Part shown: positions 15,786-23,864 of the stretch, in pieces
Numbering within the stretch: the first letter of the stretch is position 1
Layout of the letters: every line of letters starts with the position of its first letter
Assembly: GCA_004017275.1 (NCBI GenBank)
Contig: SAKE01000008.1
Span: 142,112 to 206,111 of the forward strand
DNA from: Mesorhizobium sp.
Lineage (GTDB): Bacteria > Pseudomonadota > Alphaproteobacteria > Rhizobiales > Rhizobiaceae
Direction of reading: 5' to 3'
DNA: 64,000 nt
Notes under the pieces: generated by a model
Seen by the model: only the letters and a program-made list of their open reading frames with translations
Databases searched by the model: none
What the model was told of the DNA's origin: nothing
Program-made: the position numbers and the translations under genes

Positions 15786-15802
15786 ACTATCATTTGGATA
15801 GT
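15786..15802. promoter_or_regulatory. Probable HxlR operator
   Basis: Perfect palindrome ACTATC-ATTTG-GATAGT in the 90 bp between the oxidoreductase and the HxlR gene. HxlR-family regulators bind short inverted repeats of this type next to their own gene and a divergent oxidoreductase. Binding by this regulator is inferred. Confidence 0.6.
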
Positions 15803-15848
15803 AATAGTTCCTTGTCTAGTATGTACCTTTCTGATATATACGCACCTC

Positions 15849-16247
15849 ATGGATAGTGAAGACGACTGCGGTTCCGGCTATGATGCGTTCCGGCGAACGT
15901 GTCCTTCGCACACCGTGCTGGAGATGCTGGCCAGCAAATGGGTCTATCTGGTGGTTTGCGCGCTGCGCAAAGGCAGGCTTCGCAATGGCGAGCTTGCCCG
16001 CAAGCTCGAAGGCATCACGCCGAAGATGTTGACGCAGACGCTGCGCGTGCTCGAGCGTGACGGCCTGGTGCGGCGCGAAATCTTCCCGGTCATCCCGCCG
16101 CGCGTCGAGTATGAATTGACGGAGCTCGGCCAGAACCTGGCGGGACTGCTTACCCAGATCCGGTCATGGGCGGAGCTGCATGCACCCGACATCAAGGATG
16201 CGCGAGCCCGGGCAACCGCTGAAAATGAAGGGGATTGGGCCGCCTAA
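15849..16247 (+). CDS. HxlR family transcriptional regulator
   Basis: 132 aa winged helix of the HxlR type: CPSHTVLEMLASKWVYLVV near the start with a single cysteine that may sense electrophiles or redox change, then LARKLEGITPKMLTQTLR, the recognition helix, and the wing RREIFPVIPPRVEYELT. The start at 15849 places the conserved domain correctly; upstream residues in frame are hydrophobic and not family-like. It likely controls the divergent quinone oxidoreductase gene. Confidence 0.85.
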   Translation: MDSEDDCGSGYDAFRRTCPSHTVLEMLASKWVYLVVCALRKGRLRNGELARKLEGITPKMLTQTLRVLERDGLVRREIFPVIPPRVEYELTELGQNLAGLLTQIRSWAELHAPDIKDARARATAENEGDWAA

Positions 16248-16345
16248 GGCGGTTCTCAGTCTTTTTGGTGGCCTTCCTGCAAGGCTAAGGTCGAGATCAT
16301 GCACTCGCCGAGCGGCAAGCGCAGATGCCACGGACGCCGGGGCGT

Positions 16346-16723
16346 TCAGCCGATCATGGCGCTACGGCCGCCGACTTCGGCTTCGCGGATCTTGGTGTCA
16401 CGCGATTCCAGCATTTCCGCCTTGGAAAGCTCCGCTTCAGCTTCGCCGAGTAATGATTCGGCAGCGCTTCGCTGCTGGGCGAGGTCGCTTTGCGAATTTC
16501 TGAGGTTGTCGCGGCGCAAACGCGCTGCCTTGGCAAAGGTCGGATAGGCGAAATGGTTGATGTCGGTGATGCCGGCCTTCTTTTCTTCGGCGGTGATCTG
16601 AAGCTCCAGCTCGACGGCCATGCGTTCGAACTCGGCGATCATCATGTCGAGCTGCAGCAGCTGCCGCCGCTTCTCATTCACCTGAAACTGTTTCAGCCGA
16701 ACGAGGTTTTCACGTGACTTCAT
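16346..16723 (-). CDS. fliJ: FliJ-like flagellar export chaperone/stalk protein
   Basis: 125 aa, nearly all alpha-helical coiled coil: MKSRENLVRLKQFQVNEK, a central heptad region and QSDLAQQRSAAESLL. This matches FliJ, which links the flagellar export ATPase to the export gate. The start at 16723 has GGGAG upstream; a longer frame to 16801 lacks this. It is divergent from ctrA, a gene order common in Rhizobiales, and shares its regulatory region. Confidence 0.78.
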   Translation of the reverse strand: MKSRENLVRLKQFQVNEKRRQLLQLDMMIAEFERMAVELELQITAEEKKAGITDINHFAYPTFAKAARLRRDNLRNSQSDLAQQRSAAESLLGEAEAELSKAEMLESRDTKIREAEVGGRSAMIG

Positions 16724-17174
16724 GATTCGGTACTCCCGGAAACGCACACCCGCACTTATCGTCCAAACCACCTGGAAGAGCCCAGGCCGCACCCGTATCA
16801 ACCGGCTTTCCCCGAACTATAGGAAACAAAACCCTAAAGTTTTTTGCCGGCGGTAACCATTCGTTTACGGGCATTGTTAATCATACGGGTCAGGACTTAA
16901 GGCCGGGTAAAAATTCCGGCCACCGATGCGGAAGCGACGTCGATGAGTCCCTGGAGTCGCTTAGCCCAGGTTATTAATGTGTTGCATTAGGAATTTGGTC
17001 TGAGATTCGTTATTAGATTCAAGAGGGTGTAGAAAGGGGTTAAAAAATCTGGTACCGTCATGGACGGGAAATTAGGTTTTGTTAACCATTCAATGGCAGC
17101 CTCTATACAAGGCAACCACTGCTCCGGGTCCGGACGGGTCGTGAAATGGTCCGGCAGCAGAAAAGGGGATTTAA
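16724..17174. promoter_or_regulatory. ctrA-fliJ intergenic control region with GANTC cluster
   Basis: 451 bp without a gene. Four GANTC sites, the target of CcrM methyltransferase, lie at 16945-16949, 16954-16958, 17004-17008 and 17016-17020. A CtrA-like site, GTAACCATTCGTTTAC (16853-16868), differs from TTAACC/TTAAC-type sites by few bases, and further TTAA half-sites occur at 16876-16879, 17039-17042 and 17079-17082. These fit known control of ctrA by methylation state and autoregulation. Confidence 0.65.
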
Positions 17175-17870
17175 ATGCGTGTTCTGCTGATAGAAGATGA
17201 CAGTGCAACCGCACAAAGCATCGAACTGATGCTGAAATCGGAAAGTTTCAACGTCTACACGACCGATCTCGGCGAAGAGGGTGTCGATCTAGGCAAGCTC
17301 TACGATTACGACATCATCCTTCTCGATCTCAACCTGCCCGACATGTCGGGCTACGAGGTCTTGAGAACGCTCCGCCTTTCCAAGGTAAAGACGCCGATCC
17401 TCATCCTCTCCGGTATGGCGGGCATCGAGGACAAGGTGCGCGGCCTCGGCTTCGGCGCCGACGACTATATGACCAAGCCGTTCCACAAGGATGAGCTGGT
17501 TGCCCGCATTCACGCCATCGTGCGGCGCTCCAAGGGGCACGCCCAGTCGGTCATCACCACCGGCGACCTGGTGGTCAACCTCGATGCCAAGACCGTCGAA
17601 GTCGGCGGCCAGCGCGTGCACCTGACCGGCAAGGAATACCAGATGCTGGAGCTGCTCTCGCTACGCAAGGGCACCACGCTGACCAAGGAAATGTTCCTCA
17701 ACCACCTCTATGGCGGCATGGACGAGCCTGAGCTGAAGATCATCGACGTCTTCATCTGCAAGCTGCGCAAGAAGCTCGACGCGGCATCCGGCGGCCAGAA
17801 TTACATCGAGACGGTCTGGGGTCGCGGCTATGTGCTGCGCGAACCGGAAGACATCCGCGTCAGCGCCTGA
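17175..17870 (+). CDS. ctrA: Cell-cycle response regulator CtrA
   Basis: 231 aa OmpR-type regulator. The receiver domain has acidic residues IEDD (8-11), the phospho-acceptor in [14 protein letters not shown] (Asp51), Ser/Thr in LILSG and the lysine in TKPFHKDE. The winged-helix DNA-binding domain ([17 protein letters not shown], then GRGYVLREP) is near-identical to other CtrA proteins. The C-terminus ends in Ala, as needed for ClpXP turnover. It controls cell-cycle genes in Alphaproteobacteria. AGGGGA precedes the ATG; a terminator follows. Confidence 0.97.
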   Translation: MRVLLIEDDSATAQSIELMLKSESFNVYTTDLGEEGVDLGKLYDYDIILLDLNLPDMSGYEVLRTLRLSKVKTPILILSGMAGIEDKVRGLGFGADDYMTKPFHKDELVARIHAIVRRSKGHAQSVITTGDLVVNLDAKTVEVGGQRVHLTGKEYQMLELLSLRKGTTLTKEMFLNHLYGGMDEPELKIIDVFICKLRKKLDAASGGQNYIETVWGRGYVLREPEDIRVSA

Positions 17871-17891
17871 GCGACGGACACCGTCAGAACA

Positions 17892-17919
17892 AAAACCCGG
17901 CTTCGGCCGGGTTTTGCGT
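17892..17919 (+). terminator. Rho-independent terminator after ctrA
   Basis: AAAACCCGGC-TTCG-GCCGGGTTTT: a perfect 10-bp stem with a stable UUCG tetraloop and a T run, 22 bp after the ctrA stop. The A-run on the 5' side makes it potentially bidirectional, which suits the convergent receiver gene. Confidence 0.92.
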
Positions 17920-18002
17920 GATGGGCTGATCAGTATTTGTTTTTACGCAATTCCGGACGGATAACCGTCACCCACTTCTCCTGGAATTGACGATCCGCCG
18001 AA

Positions 18003-18371
18003 TCAGGCTGCGATCTTCAAGGTGCGAAAGCGCTCGAGCAGTTGCGAACGGTTGAATGGCTTCAAGAGATAGCCCTGGGCGCCGGCGCGCTTGGCCCGCA
18101 TGATCGAAGCGATATCGAGCTCGACCAGCGAAATCAGGATCTGCGGCCTTGTCGAGCTCTCCATGGCGCGCACGCGACGGATGAGATCGACCGCCGGCAC
18201 GTCGGGCAAGGCGCCGTCGACGACGATGATCTCGGGCATGTCGGCGGCACACATCTCCAGCGCGTCAAGTCCGCTGGCCGCCTCGATGACAATCATTTCG
18301 GAGCCGCCCAGGATGCGTTTTGCAACCTTCCTGATGACGCTTGAATCGTCGACGAACATGCAGCGTTTCAT
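18003..18371 (-). CDS. Single-domain response regulator
   Basis: 122 aa receiver only. Acidic pocket VDDSS (9-10), phospho-acceptor Asp in IIVVDGALPD (about 53), then ILISL where the Thr/Ser is serine, and the lysine in LLKPFNRSQ. The sequence after the acceptor is GALPD instead of the usual WxMPxMxG, so partner recognition may differ. AGAGGA lies before ATG 18371. It sits between ctrA and chpT, so a role in the CckA-ChpT-CtrA phosphorelay or in chemotaxis is likely, but which is not known. Confidence 0.82.
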   Translation of the reverse strand: MKRCMFVDDSSVIRKVAKRILGGSEMIVIEAASGLDALEMCAADMPEIIVVDGALPDVPAVDLIRRVRAMESSTRPQILISLVELDIASIMRAKRAGAQGYLLKPFNRSQLLERFRTLKIAA

Positions 18372-18607
18372 TTCCGGTCCTCTTTGCCTTCTGGCAATCC
18401 GGTAGCGTCGGGGCATCCAGGATGCACCATAGGCCAATCCGGTAAAGAAGCCGAAAAGGCGTTAGGTAAAATTTTTACAAAGATGGCGGCATCTCGCTTT
18501 TATTCGCGAATGCTTGAACGCTGCCTAGACGATTTAACGCATTCCATGTCGAAGAGCCGAAATTACAGATTTGGACGTAAAAATACTTCGGCTTCTCGAT
18601 TGCGCCA

Positions 18608-19237
18608 TCAGGCCGCCGAAAGCACGATTTCTTCCGGCGTCGCGTGGATCGATATCGTCATTCCGGCTTCGCGCGCCAGAAGCAGCGTATAGTAGGGCTG
18701 CACGGAATGCGCGTCGATCGGTTCCTCCGGCTTATGGCCGGAATGCAGCTCGAGGAATTTCGGCGGCACACGCAGCATCGGGCCAGCCGCCGCAAGCGCG
18801 AAACGCGGCTCGGTCTCAAGGTTTTCCAGCGTCACCGAAAGCTTGCCGCCGCGGGGAATGGCGGCGTTGGCGACGAGGATCAGGTTGAGCAGCAGCTTGA
18901 CCTTGTTCTTAGGCAGCAGCGCGCGGGTCCCGTTCCAGGTCAGTTCTGGCTTTTCGTTCTTGAGGAAGGCGATGGCGACCGCTTCGGCATCGCCGGTATC
19001 GATAAGCATGCCGGCCGAGCCGGCGGCGCCGAAGGCGATGCGGGCGAACTGCAAGCGGGCCGAAGCATTGCGGGCGCTCTGACGGATCAGCTTCATGGCG
19101 TCTTCGTCGGCGCCGCCCTCGTCGAGCAGTTCGAGGCCGTTGTTGATCGCGCCGACCGGCGAGATGATGTCGTGGCAGACCCGGCTGCACAAAAGCGCCG
19201 CCAGATCGGGTGCGGAAAGGGTGAAAAGATCGGCCAT
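18608..19237 (-). CDS. chpT: Histidine phosphotransferase ChpT
   Basis: 209 aa. The first helix carries the phosphorylated histidine in LCSRVCHDIISPVGAINNGL (His ~22), followed by a degenerate ATP-binding-like domain (NLILVANAAIPRGG). ChpT moves phosphate from CckA to CtrA and CpdR. ATG 19237 gives the usual N-terminus ADLFTLSAPDLAAL; longer frames add unrelated residues. Located downstream of the eipA divergent region. Confidence 0.93.
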   Translation of the reverse strand: MADLFTLSAPDLAALLCSRVCHDIISPVGAINNGLELLDEGGADEDAMKLIRQSARNASARLQFARIAFGAAGSAGMLIDTGDAEAVAIAFLKNEKPELTWNGTRALLPKNKVKLLLNLILVANAAIPRGGKLSVTLENLETEPRFALAAAGPMLRVPPKFLELHSGHKPEEPIDAHSVQPYYTLLLAREAGMTISIHATPEEIVLSAA

Positions 19238-19508
19238 CGGCGAAAATCCCTGCAAAATTTCACTAGTCATGGCCGAGCGATCGATCGTCGCCTGCCCACA
19301 CGAATCACGCTCTCTCCCCGGGCTTTCTGAATACACAGCACCCGTGCGTGCAGCAACAAATCCAAAAATTTGGGTTGTGGCAAATGGCGTGCTCACGCAG
19401 GCCGCGACCCCCTGTGCGCGACCCCAACAGCCTTCGAACCGCCATGTTCATGTGGGAGCTTAATGGTTGAAAAAGGATTACGGCATAGTTTGCCCATAAC
19501 AGTTACCC

Positions 19509-19523
19509 TTAACGGCCGGCTAA
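19509..19523. promoter_or_regulatory. CtrA-like box upstream of eipA
   Basis: TTAA-CGGCCGG-CTAA at 59-73 bp before the eipA start matches TTAA-N7-TTAA except for one base. In Brucella the eipA homologue is reported to be CtrA-regulated, so control by the ctrA product encoded 1.6 kb away is plausible. Confidence 0.5.
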
Positions 19524-19581
19524 AAGAGCCGTACGGGGTGCGAGGCGTCGGCGAAGGTGCTCCCTGACGGAGATTGGAAGC

Positions 19582-20163
19582 ATGTTTTCCCGATACTACG
19601 ACCGGAGCTTTCTCCGTGTCTTCTCAATGGCGGTCACGCTCCTGGGCGTTCTCGTCTTCTCGACTTCAGCCCTGCGGGCCCAGGAATACACCGCTCAGGA
19701 GATTGTCGATTCCGGTCACAAATTCTTCGGCGCGACATCGGGCGGGCTCGCCACGGTCGTCGAGAAGATTTTTGCTTCCTACGGCCTGCCCAACGGCTAT
19801 CTGCTGGGCGAAGAGGGCTCGGGCGCGCTGATCGGCGGCCTGACCTATGGCGAAGGCACGCTCTACACCAAGAATGCCGGTGACCACAAAGTGTTCTGGC
19901 AAGGCCCGTCCCTCGGTTGGGATTTCGGCGGCGAGGGGTCGCGCGTGATGATGCTGGTCTACAATCTCGACGATGTGGGCAGCCTGTACAACCGCTATGG
20001 CGGCGTCGCCGGTTCGGCCTATGTGGTGGCGGGCGTCGGCTTCAACGTGCTGAAGAACAACAATGTGCTTTTGGTGCCGATCCGCACCGGTGTCGGTGCC
20101 CGGCTCGGCATCAATCTCGGCTATCTGAAGCTTACCGAGCGCGCCACTTGGAATCCGTTCTGA
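19582..20163 (+). CDS. eipA: EipA family envelope integrity protein (DUF1134)
   Basis: 193 aa. Signal peptide in residues 1-33 ends at RAQEYT. The mature protein is the DUF1134 beta-barrel-like fold: VDSGHKFFGATSGGLATVVE, then GLTYGEGTLY and GPSLGWDFGGEGSRVMMLVY. In Brucella abortus EipA is periplasmic and supports envelope integrity and division. GGAG lies before the ATG. Its closeness to ctrA and chpT fits cell-cycle control. Confidence 0.88.
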   Translation: MFSRYYDRSFLRVFSMAVTLLGVLVFSTSALRAQEYTAQEIVDSGHKFFGATSGGLATVVEKIFASYGLPNGYLLGEEGSGALIGGLTYGEGTLYTKNAGDHKVFWQGPSLGWDFGGEGSRVMMLVYNLDDVGSLYNRYGGVAGSAYVVAGVGFNVLKNNNVLLVPIRTGVGARLGINLGYLKLTERATWNPF

Positions 20164-20178
20164 AGGTCTTTGGCCTCT

Positions 20179-20224
20179 GCATATCGTTCTCCCAAAACCA
20201 TGACCACTTTGGGCGACATGCATT
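20179..20224. repeat. Intergenic palindromic repeat, copy A
   Basis: GCATATCG ... CTCCCAAAACC ... CTTTGGGCGACATGC: an imperfect inverted repeat directly after eipA. Related copies are at 20294-20372 and 61391-61472. It resembles short repeats common between genes in rhizobia and may act as a terminator or RNA-stability element. Confidence 0.65.
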
Positions 20225-20235
20225 GAACTCGTTCC

Positions 20236-20259
20236 GTTGCGGCAAACCCTTGCCGCAAC
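20236..20259. repeat. Perfect hairpin between eipA and the coiled-coil gene
   Basis: GTTGCGGCAA-ACCC-TTGCCGCAAC: 10-bp stem, 4-nt loop. No T run follows, so it is not a classical terminator. It lies between two palindromic repeat copies. Confidence 0.6.
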
Positions 20260-20293
20260 GCTGGATTTCCGCCATGTCAACGTGGCACAGTCA

Positions 20294-20372
20294 AAAGCGC
20301 TCGCGCTTTCGGTTTTGTCGTGTCGCACGTCGTGGTCCCAAAACCGGCTCCCACGTTCGGGCGACATGCAAT
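20294..20372. repeat. Composite palindromic repeat, copy B
   Basis: A first hairpin (AAAGCG-CTCG-CGCTTT) is followed by the CCCAAAACCGG ... CGGGCGACATGCA palindrome. The same order occurs in copy C (61391-61472). Its end abuts the likely start codon of the next gene at 20371. Confidence 0.65.
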
Positions 20373-21543
20373 GGTTTGGCGGTTGCCGTCCACAACGGGT
20401 AGTCACTTGGTCCAGTCGGTCCTGTTCTTCGTCCTCGGCTTCCTCTGCGCTGGCTTTCTGGCGCTGATGGTGGCTCCGGCCATATGGCGTCGCGCCGTCG
20501 CCCTGACACGCAGACGCATTGAAGCCTCGATCCCTCTGACGCAAACCGAAATCCAGGCGGACAAGGACCGCATCCGCGCCGAGTACGCCATGTCGACGCG
20601 CCGCCTCGAAATCAGCGTCAAAGCGTTGCGCGAGAAGGCGGCCGAGCAATTTGTGGAGATCAATCGCGGCCGCGAGGCCCTGAAGGGGCTGGCGGTCGAG
20701 CGCATGGATAAGAACCAGGCGCTCACCGAACTCGGCGCCAAGGACGCAGCATTGCACCAGCGCGAGGGCGAGTTGCGGCAGCTTTCGGAGCGGCTGAAGG
20801 AGACCGAACGCAAGCTCGAAAAGCGCGCGCTTGAGCTGGAGAAGCTGGAGCACATGTATGACGACGCCAGTTTTTCTTCCAGCAGCCGACAGATCGAGCT
20901 GGTGGCGCGCGAATCCGAAATGCAGAAACTTGCCAGTGACATTGCCCTGCTGCGCGGCCAGCGCAAGGAGGCGGACAGGCGCGGCCAGGAGATCGCGGCC
21001 GAGAGCAAGGCCGCGCGCGAGGCCCTGAAAGCCGAGAAGAAGAGGACGGCCGAGCTCGACAAGAAGGTCGAACGGCTGCTGGCCACGCTTGCCGACCGCG
21101 AGGACAAGCTCGACCGCCGCGAAAAGGAATTGTCGCGCATGCGCGAAAAATCGAAAGCCGAAGACAGCGCACCGGCCTTGCGGCTGGTCGGCAAGGGCGG
21201 CGATGCCGCCAAGAGCGATGAGCTCGACAAGGCAATCGCCAAGCTCGACAGCGAGCGCGAGCGGCTTGAGGCGAGGCTGACGGCGCTGGCGCGCGAGAAC
21301 AAGCGGCTGAAGGCGGATCTCACCGCGCTGGCCGCGTCCAATCCAACGGACAATAGCTCTGCCTTGCGCGAGCAGATGAACGAACTGGCGGCGGAGGTCG
21401 TCTATCTGACGGCCAAGCTCGAGGGACCCGGTTCGCCGATCGCCAAGGCGTTGGCGGCACCGTCGGATGCACGCTCCGGCAACGGCGACCGCAGTCTTGC
21501 CGACCGCGTACGGGATTTGCAAAAGGCCGATGCGACAAGCTGA
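20371..21543 (+). CDS. Membrane-anchored coiled-coil protein
   Basis: 390 aa from ATG 20371. A transmembrane helix at residues ~15-38 (VLFFVLGFLCAGFLALMVAP) is followed by RRRIEASIPLTQTEIQADKD and then ~280 residues of charged heptads. This suggests a rod-like cytoplasmic domain fixed to the inner membrane. The family is found across Rhizobiales with unknown role; a structural or scaffolding job at the envelope is inferred. No clear Shine-Dalgarno precedes the start, and the start lies at the edge of a repeat; a GTG at 20320 is an alternative. Confidence 0.7.
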   Translation: MVWRLPSTTGSHLVQSVLFFVLGFLCAGFLALMVAPAIWRRAVALTRRRIEASIPLTQTEIQADKDRIRAEYAMSTRRLEISVKALREKAAEQFVEINRGREALKGLAVERMDKNQALTELGAKDAALHQREGELRQLSERLKETERKLEKRALELEKLEHMYDDASFSSSSRQIELVARESEMQKLASDIALLRGQRKEADRRGQEIAAESKAAREALKAEKKRTAELDKKVERLLATLADREDKLDRREKELSRMREKSKAEDSAPALRLVGKGGDAAKSDELDKAIAKLDSERERLEARLTALARENKRLKADLTALAASNPTDNSSALREQMNELAAEVVYLTAKLEGPGSPIAKALAAPSDARSGNGDRSLADRVRDLQKADATS

Positions 21544-21545
21544 AG

Positions 21546-22349
21546 TCAGGTCCCTTTTGCCGAAAAATGATGCAGCGCGATGGCCGATGCGGCTGCGACG
21601 TTCAAACTGTCGAAACCTTCCGACATGGTGATCCGCACGCTGTGCAAGCGTGCGAGCAGGCTGTCCGGCAAGCCTTCGCCCTCGGTACCGAGATAAAGCG
21701 CCAGGCGCTCACTGCGCTGCGCATCGCGGATGTCGGTCTGCCCGCGTGGCGACAGCGCGAATTGTTCGAAGCCCCGCCGGGCGAGCATTGCAGTGAAGCC
21801 GGCGGTATCGGTGAACGATGCGAAGGGAATCTTGAGCACTGCGCCGACGGAAACGCGGATCGCCTTGCGGTACAGGGGATCGCAGCATGTCGGATCCAAT
21901 AGAACCGCGTCGGCGCCAAAGGCTGCCGCGTTGCGGAAGATCGAGCCCACATTGTCATGGTTGGCGATGCCGACAAGTACCACGACCAGTGCTCGAGCCG
22001 GCAAGGCATCAAGCATGGCCTCGGCTGACTGCGGTACGCCCTTGCGGCCCATGGCCAGGATGCCGCGATGCATGTGAAATCCGGCGATGGCGTCCATTAC
22101 CGCGCTGGTGGCAACATAGACCGGGAGGCCAGCCGGCGCCTTGCGCAGGATCTCCTCGATGCCGACCAGTCGATTTTCCAGAACCAGAACCGATTCGGCG
22201 GCAAAGCGCCCAGTCGAGAGCAGCAGGTCGAGCACCACCTTGCCTTCGGCGACAAAGCGGCCTCGCCGGCCGGCGAGGTCACGCTCGCGGATGTCGAGAT
22301 AGGCAGCGACGCGCGGATCTTGCGGGTCGTCGATGCGAATGGGATTCAT
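21546..22349 (-). CDS. SpoU/TrmH family RNA 2'-O-methyltransferase
   Basis: 267 aa from ATG 22349 (GAGGAAAGC upstream). The N-terminal substrate domain (RFVAEGKVVLDLLL) precedes the SPOUT knot: VVVLVGIANHDNVGSIFRNA (motif 1), LYLGTEGEGLP (motif 2) and MSEGFDSLNVAAASAIAL (motif 3). These bind SAM and form the catalytic site for ribose methylation of tRNA or rRNA. The exact target nucleotide cannot be read from sequence. It is convergent with the coiled-coil gene, 2 bp apart. Confidence 0.87.
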   Translation of the reverse strand: MNPIRIDDPQDPRVAAYLDIRERDLAGRRGRFVAEGKVVLDLLLSTGRFAAESVLVLENRLVGIEEILRKAPAGLPVYVATSAVMDAIAGFHMHRGILAMGRKGVPQSAEAMLDALPARALVVVLVGIANHDNVGSIFRNAAAFGADAVLLDPTCCDPLYRKAIRVSVGAVLKIPFASFTDTAGFTAMLARRGFEQFALSPRGQTDIRDAQRSERLALYLGTEGEGLPDSLLARLHSVRITMSEGFDSLNVAAASAIALHHFSAKGT

Positions 22350-22551
22350 GCTTTCCTCGCGCCCGTCGCATCGGCCCGAAATCCGGACCGATTCCCGACG
22401 CTCACCCTTGGCTCGGAAAGAACGATGCGACAATTCGGGACGATCAGCTACCTCTGTCCGCTCGGACCGGGCGCATGTCGCTCTGAAGACGACCGGACGG
22501 GCGCAGTTCGCTCGAAATCGTCGGCGAGTTTCAACGGCTACAGGGTGCTGG

Positions 22552-22896
22552 TCAGGTTCCGGCACGGCGCAAACGGTGCGCCATCTGGGACAGGTCGTCC
22601 TTGCCGCCGCCGAAAATACCGTCCAGCATGTCGAGCAGTTCGCGCACGGCGTCGGATTTACAGGAATAGTAAATCATCTGCCTGTCGCGACGGGTCTCGA
22701 CGAGATCGAGCGCCCGCAACTTGGCCAGATGCTGGGACAAGGCGGATTGACTGAGCATCACCTTTTCGGCGATGGCGCCGACCGACATTTCACCGTCGGC
22801 GAGATAGCTCATGATCAACAGCCGCTTCTCATTGCCCATCAGCATGAGAAACTCGGCCGCCGATTCGGCGTTGACGATTAGCTTTGTCGAGACCAT
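22552..22896 (-). CDS. ArsR family transcriptional regulator, NolR-like
   Basis: 114 aa winged helix: EKRLLIMSYLADGEMSVG, recognition helix LSQSALSQHLAKLRALDLV, and wing TRRDRQMIYYSC. There is no metal-binding CxC motif in the recognition helix. The overall pattern resembles rhizobial NolR and the SmtB-like global regulators. ATG 22896 has GGGGGA upstream; an ATG at 22920 is also possible. Target genes are unknown; the HugZ-like gene lies directly upstream on the same strand. Confidence 0.82.
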   Translation of the reverse strand: MVSTKLIVNAESAAEFLMLMGNEKRLLIMSYLADGEMSVGAIAEKVMLSQSALSQHLAKLRALDLVETRRDRQMIYYSCKSDAVRELLDMLDGIFGGGKDDLSQMAHRLRRAGT

Positions 22897-23017
22897 CGAT
22901 CCCCCATGCTTCTTGTTCATCCTGACGCCATGGGGGCAATGGCATCTGATTCCATAAACTCACTCGTGAATCGGCACATGCGATTCAGCGTCACCAACAA
23001 AAGGTAGAGCATTTCAT

Positions 23018-23829
23018 TTAAATCTCAAGTGTTGCTTTTGATTCAGCATAATTAAGTCCGGTCCCGGCGTCGACCGCGGCTCGGCCGGCCTTGGCCATAT
23101 CGACCAGAACGTGCCGCAATTCGCGTGCTGCCGCCAAGGGTTGTGGGAAGAAGACCCTGCAAACATCGTCGCCCGACACCAGATCCATGCCATCGGCATC
23201 GAATCCGGCAACGCTCCAGCCGTTGCCGGATGCTTTCGCGAAATGCTGTGCGTAAACGGCGATCGCGTCGAGATGGTCGGCGTTCATGTGATCGATGGCG
23301 GATTGTTCGCTCGCCGCCAGTTCTTCGATGATCGGTGCGTTGGTGAGCAGATCCGACTGATCGAGTTGATAGGCCTTGCCGAAGCCGCCGTTGAGGCTGG
23401 CGCGTTGCGGCTCGAGGCGAAAGATCGAAAAGTCGCCGAGACCGGCGTAGAGTTTCGCCTTGGGATTGCGGTTGACATAACGGCGCTCGGCGCGGGCATG
23501 TTCGCCTGACCCGCGCTCAAACCGAGCCGCCCGGCAGACCAGTGTCAGGCGCGGATACGCCAGCGGGTCGCCCTTGCCGGGTTCGCCAAGCACAGGGAAC
23601 AGCGCGGATCGGCAAGCAGGGCGCCGGTGTGCGCCGAGAGCATCGACACCAGGATCAGCGGCGCGCCATCGATGTCGGTGGCCACACCGACCCTGCTGGC
23701 CAGCGGCGAGCCGGTTTGCGGTTCGATTACCGCCAGAGCGCCGAAGCGAGCGCTGCGTAGAAGCGTCTTCGCCAGCCGGATCGCTTCGGCGTCCGTCTCG
23801 CGGATCACGTCCTTCTTCGGCTCGTCCAA
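23018..23829 (-). pseudogene. HugZ-like haem oxygenase/pyridoxamine oxidase family gene, frameshifted
   Basis: Two overlapping frames together form one protein. The first (23829-23545) starts MDEPKKDVIRETDAEAIRLA and follows the flavin-binding split barrel to LLADPRCSLCL. The second (open to 23018) takes over as GEPGKGDPLAYPRLTLVCR and continues to a DUF2470-like C-terminal domain with DHMNADHLDAIAVYAQ. A single missing base near 23590-23594 explains the break. The family includes HugZ-type haem-degrading proteins and pyridoxamine phosphate oxidase relatives. As read, the product is truncated after ~94 aa. A sequencing error cannot be excluded. Confidence 0.75.
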
Positions 23830-23864
23830 GGCATCACCGCGATAAGTTGATTTTCCTTCTCCAA

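Noticed and set aside
19666..21522. 618-codon minus-strand frame opposite eipA and the coiled-coil gene
   Set aside because: Mirror of a charged coiled-coil gene; spans a non-coding gap with repeats.
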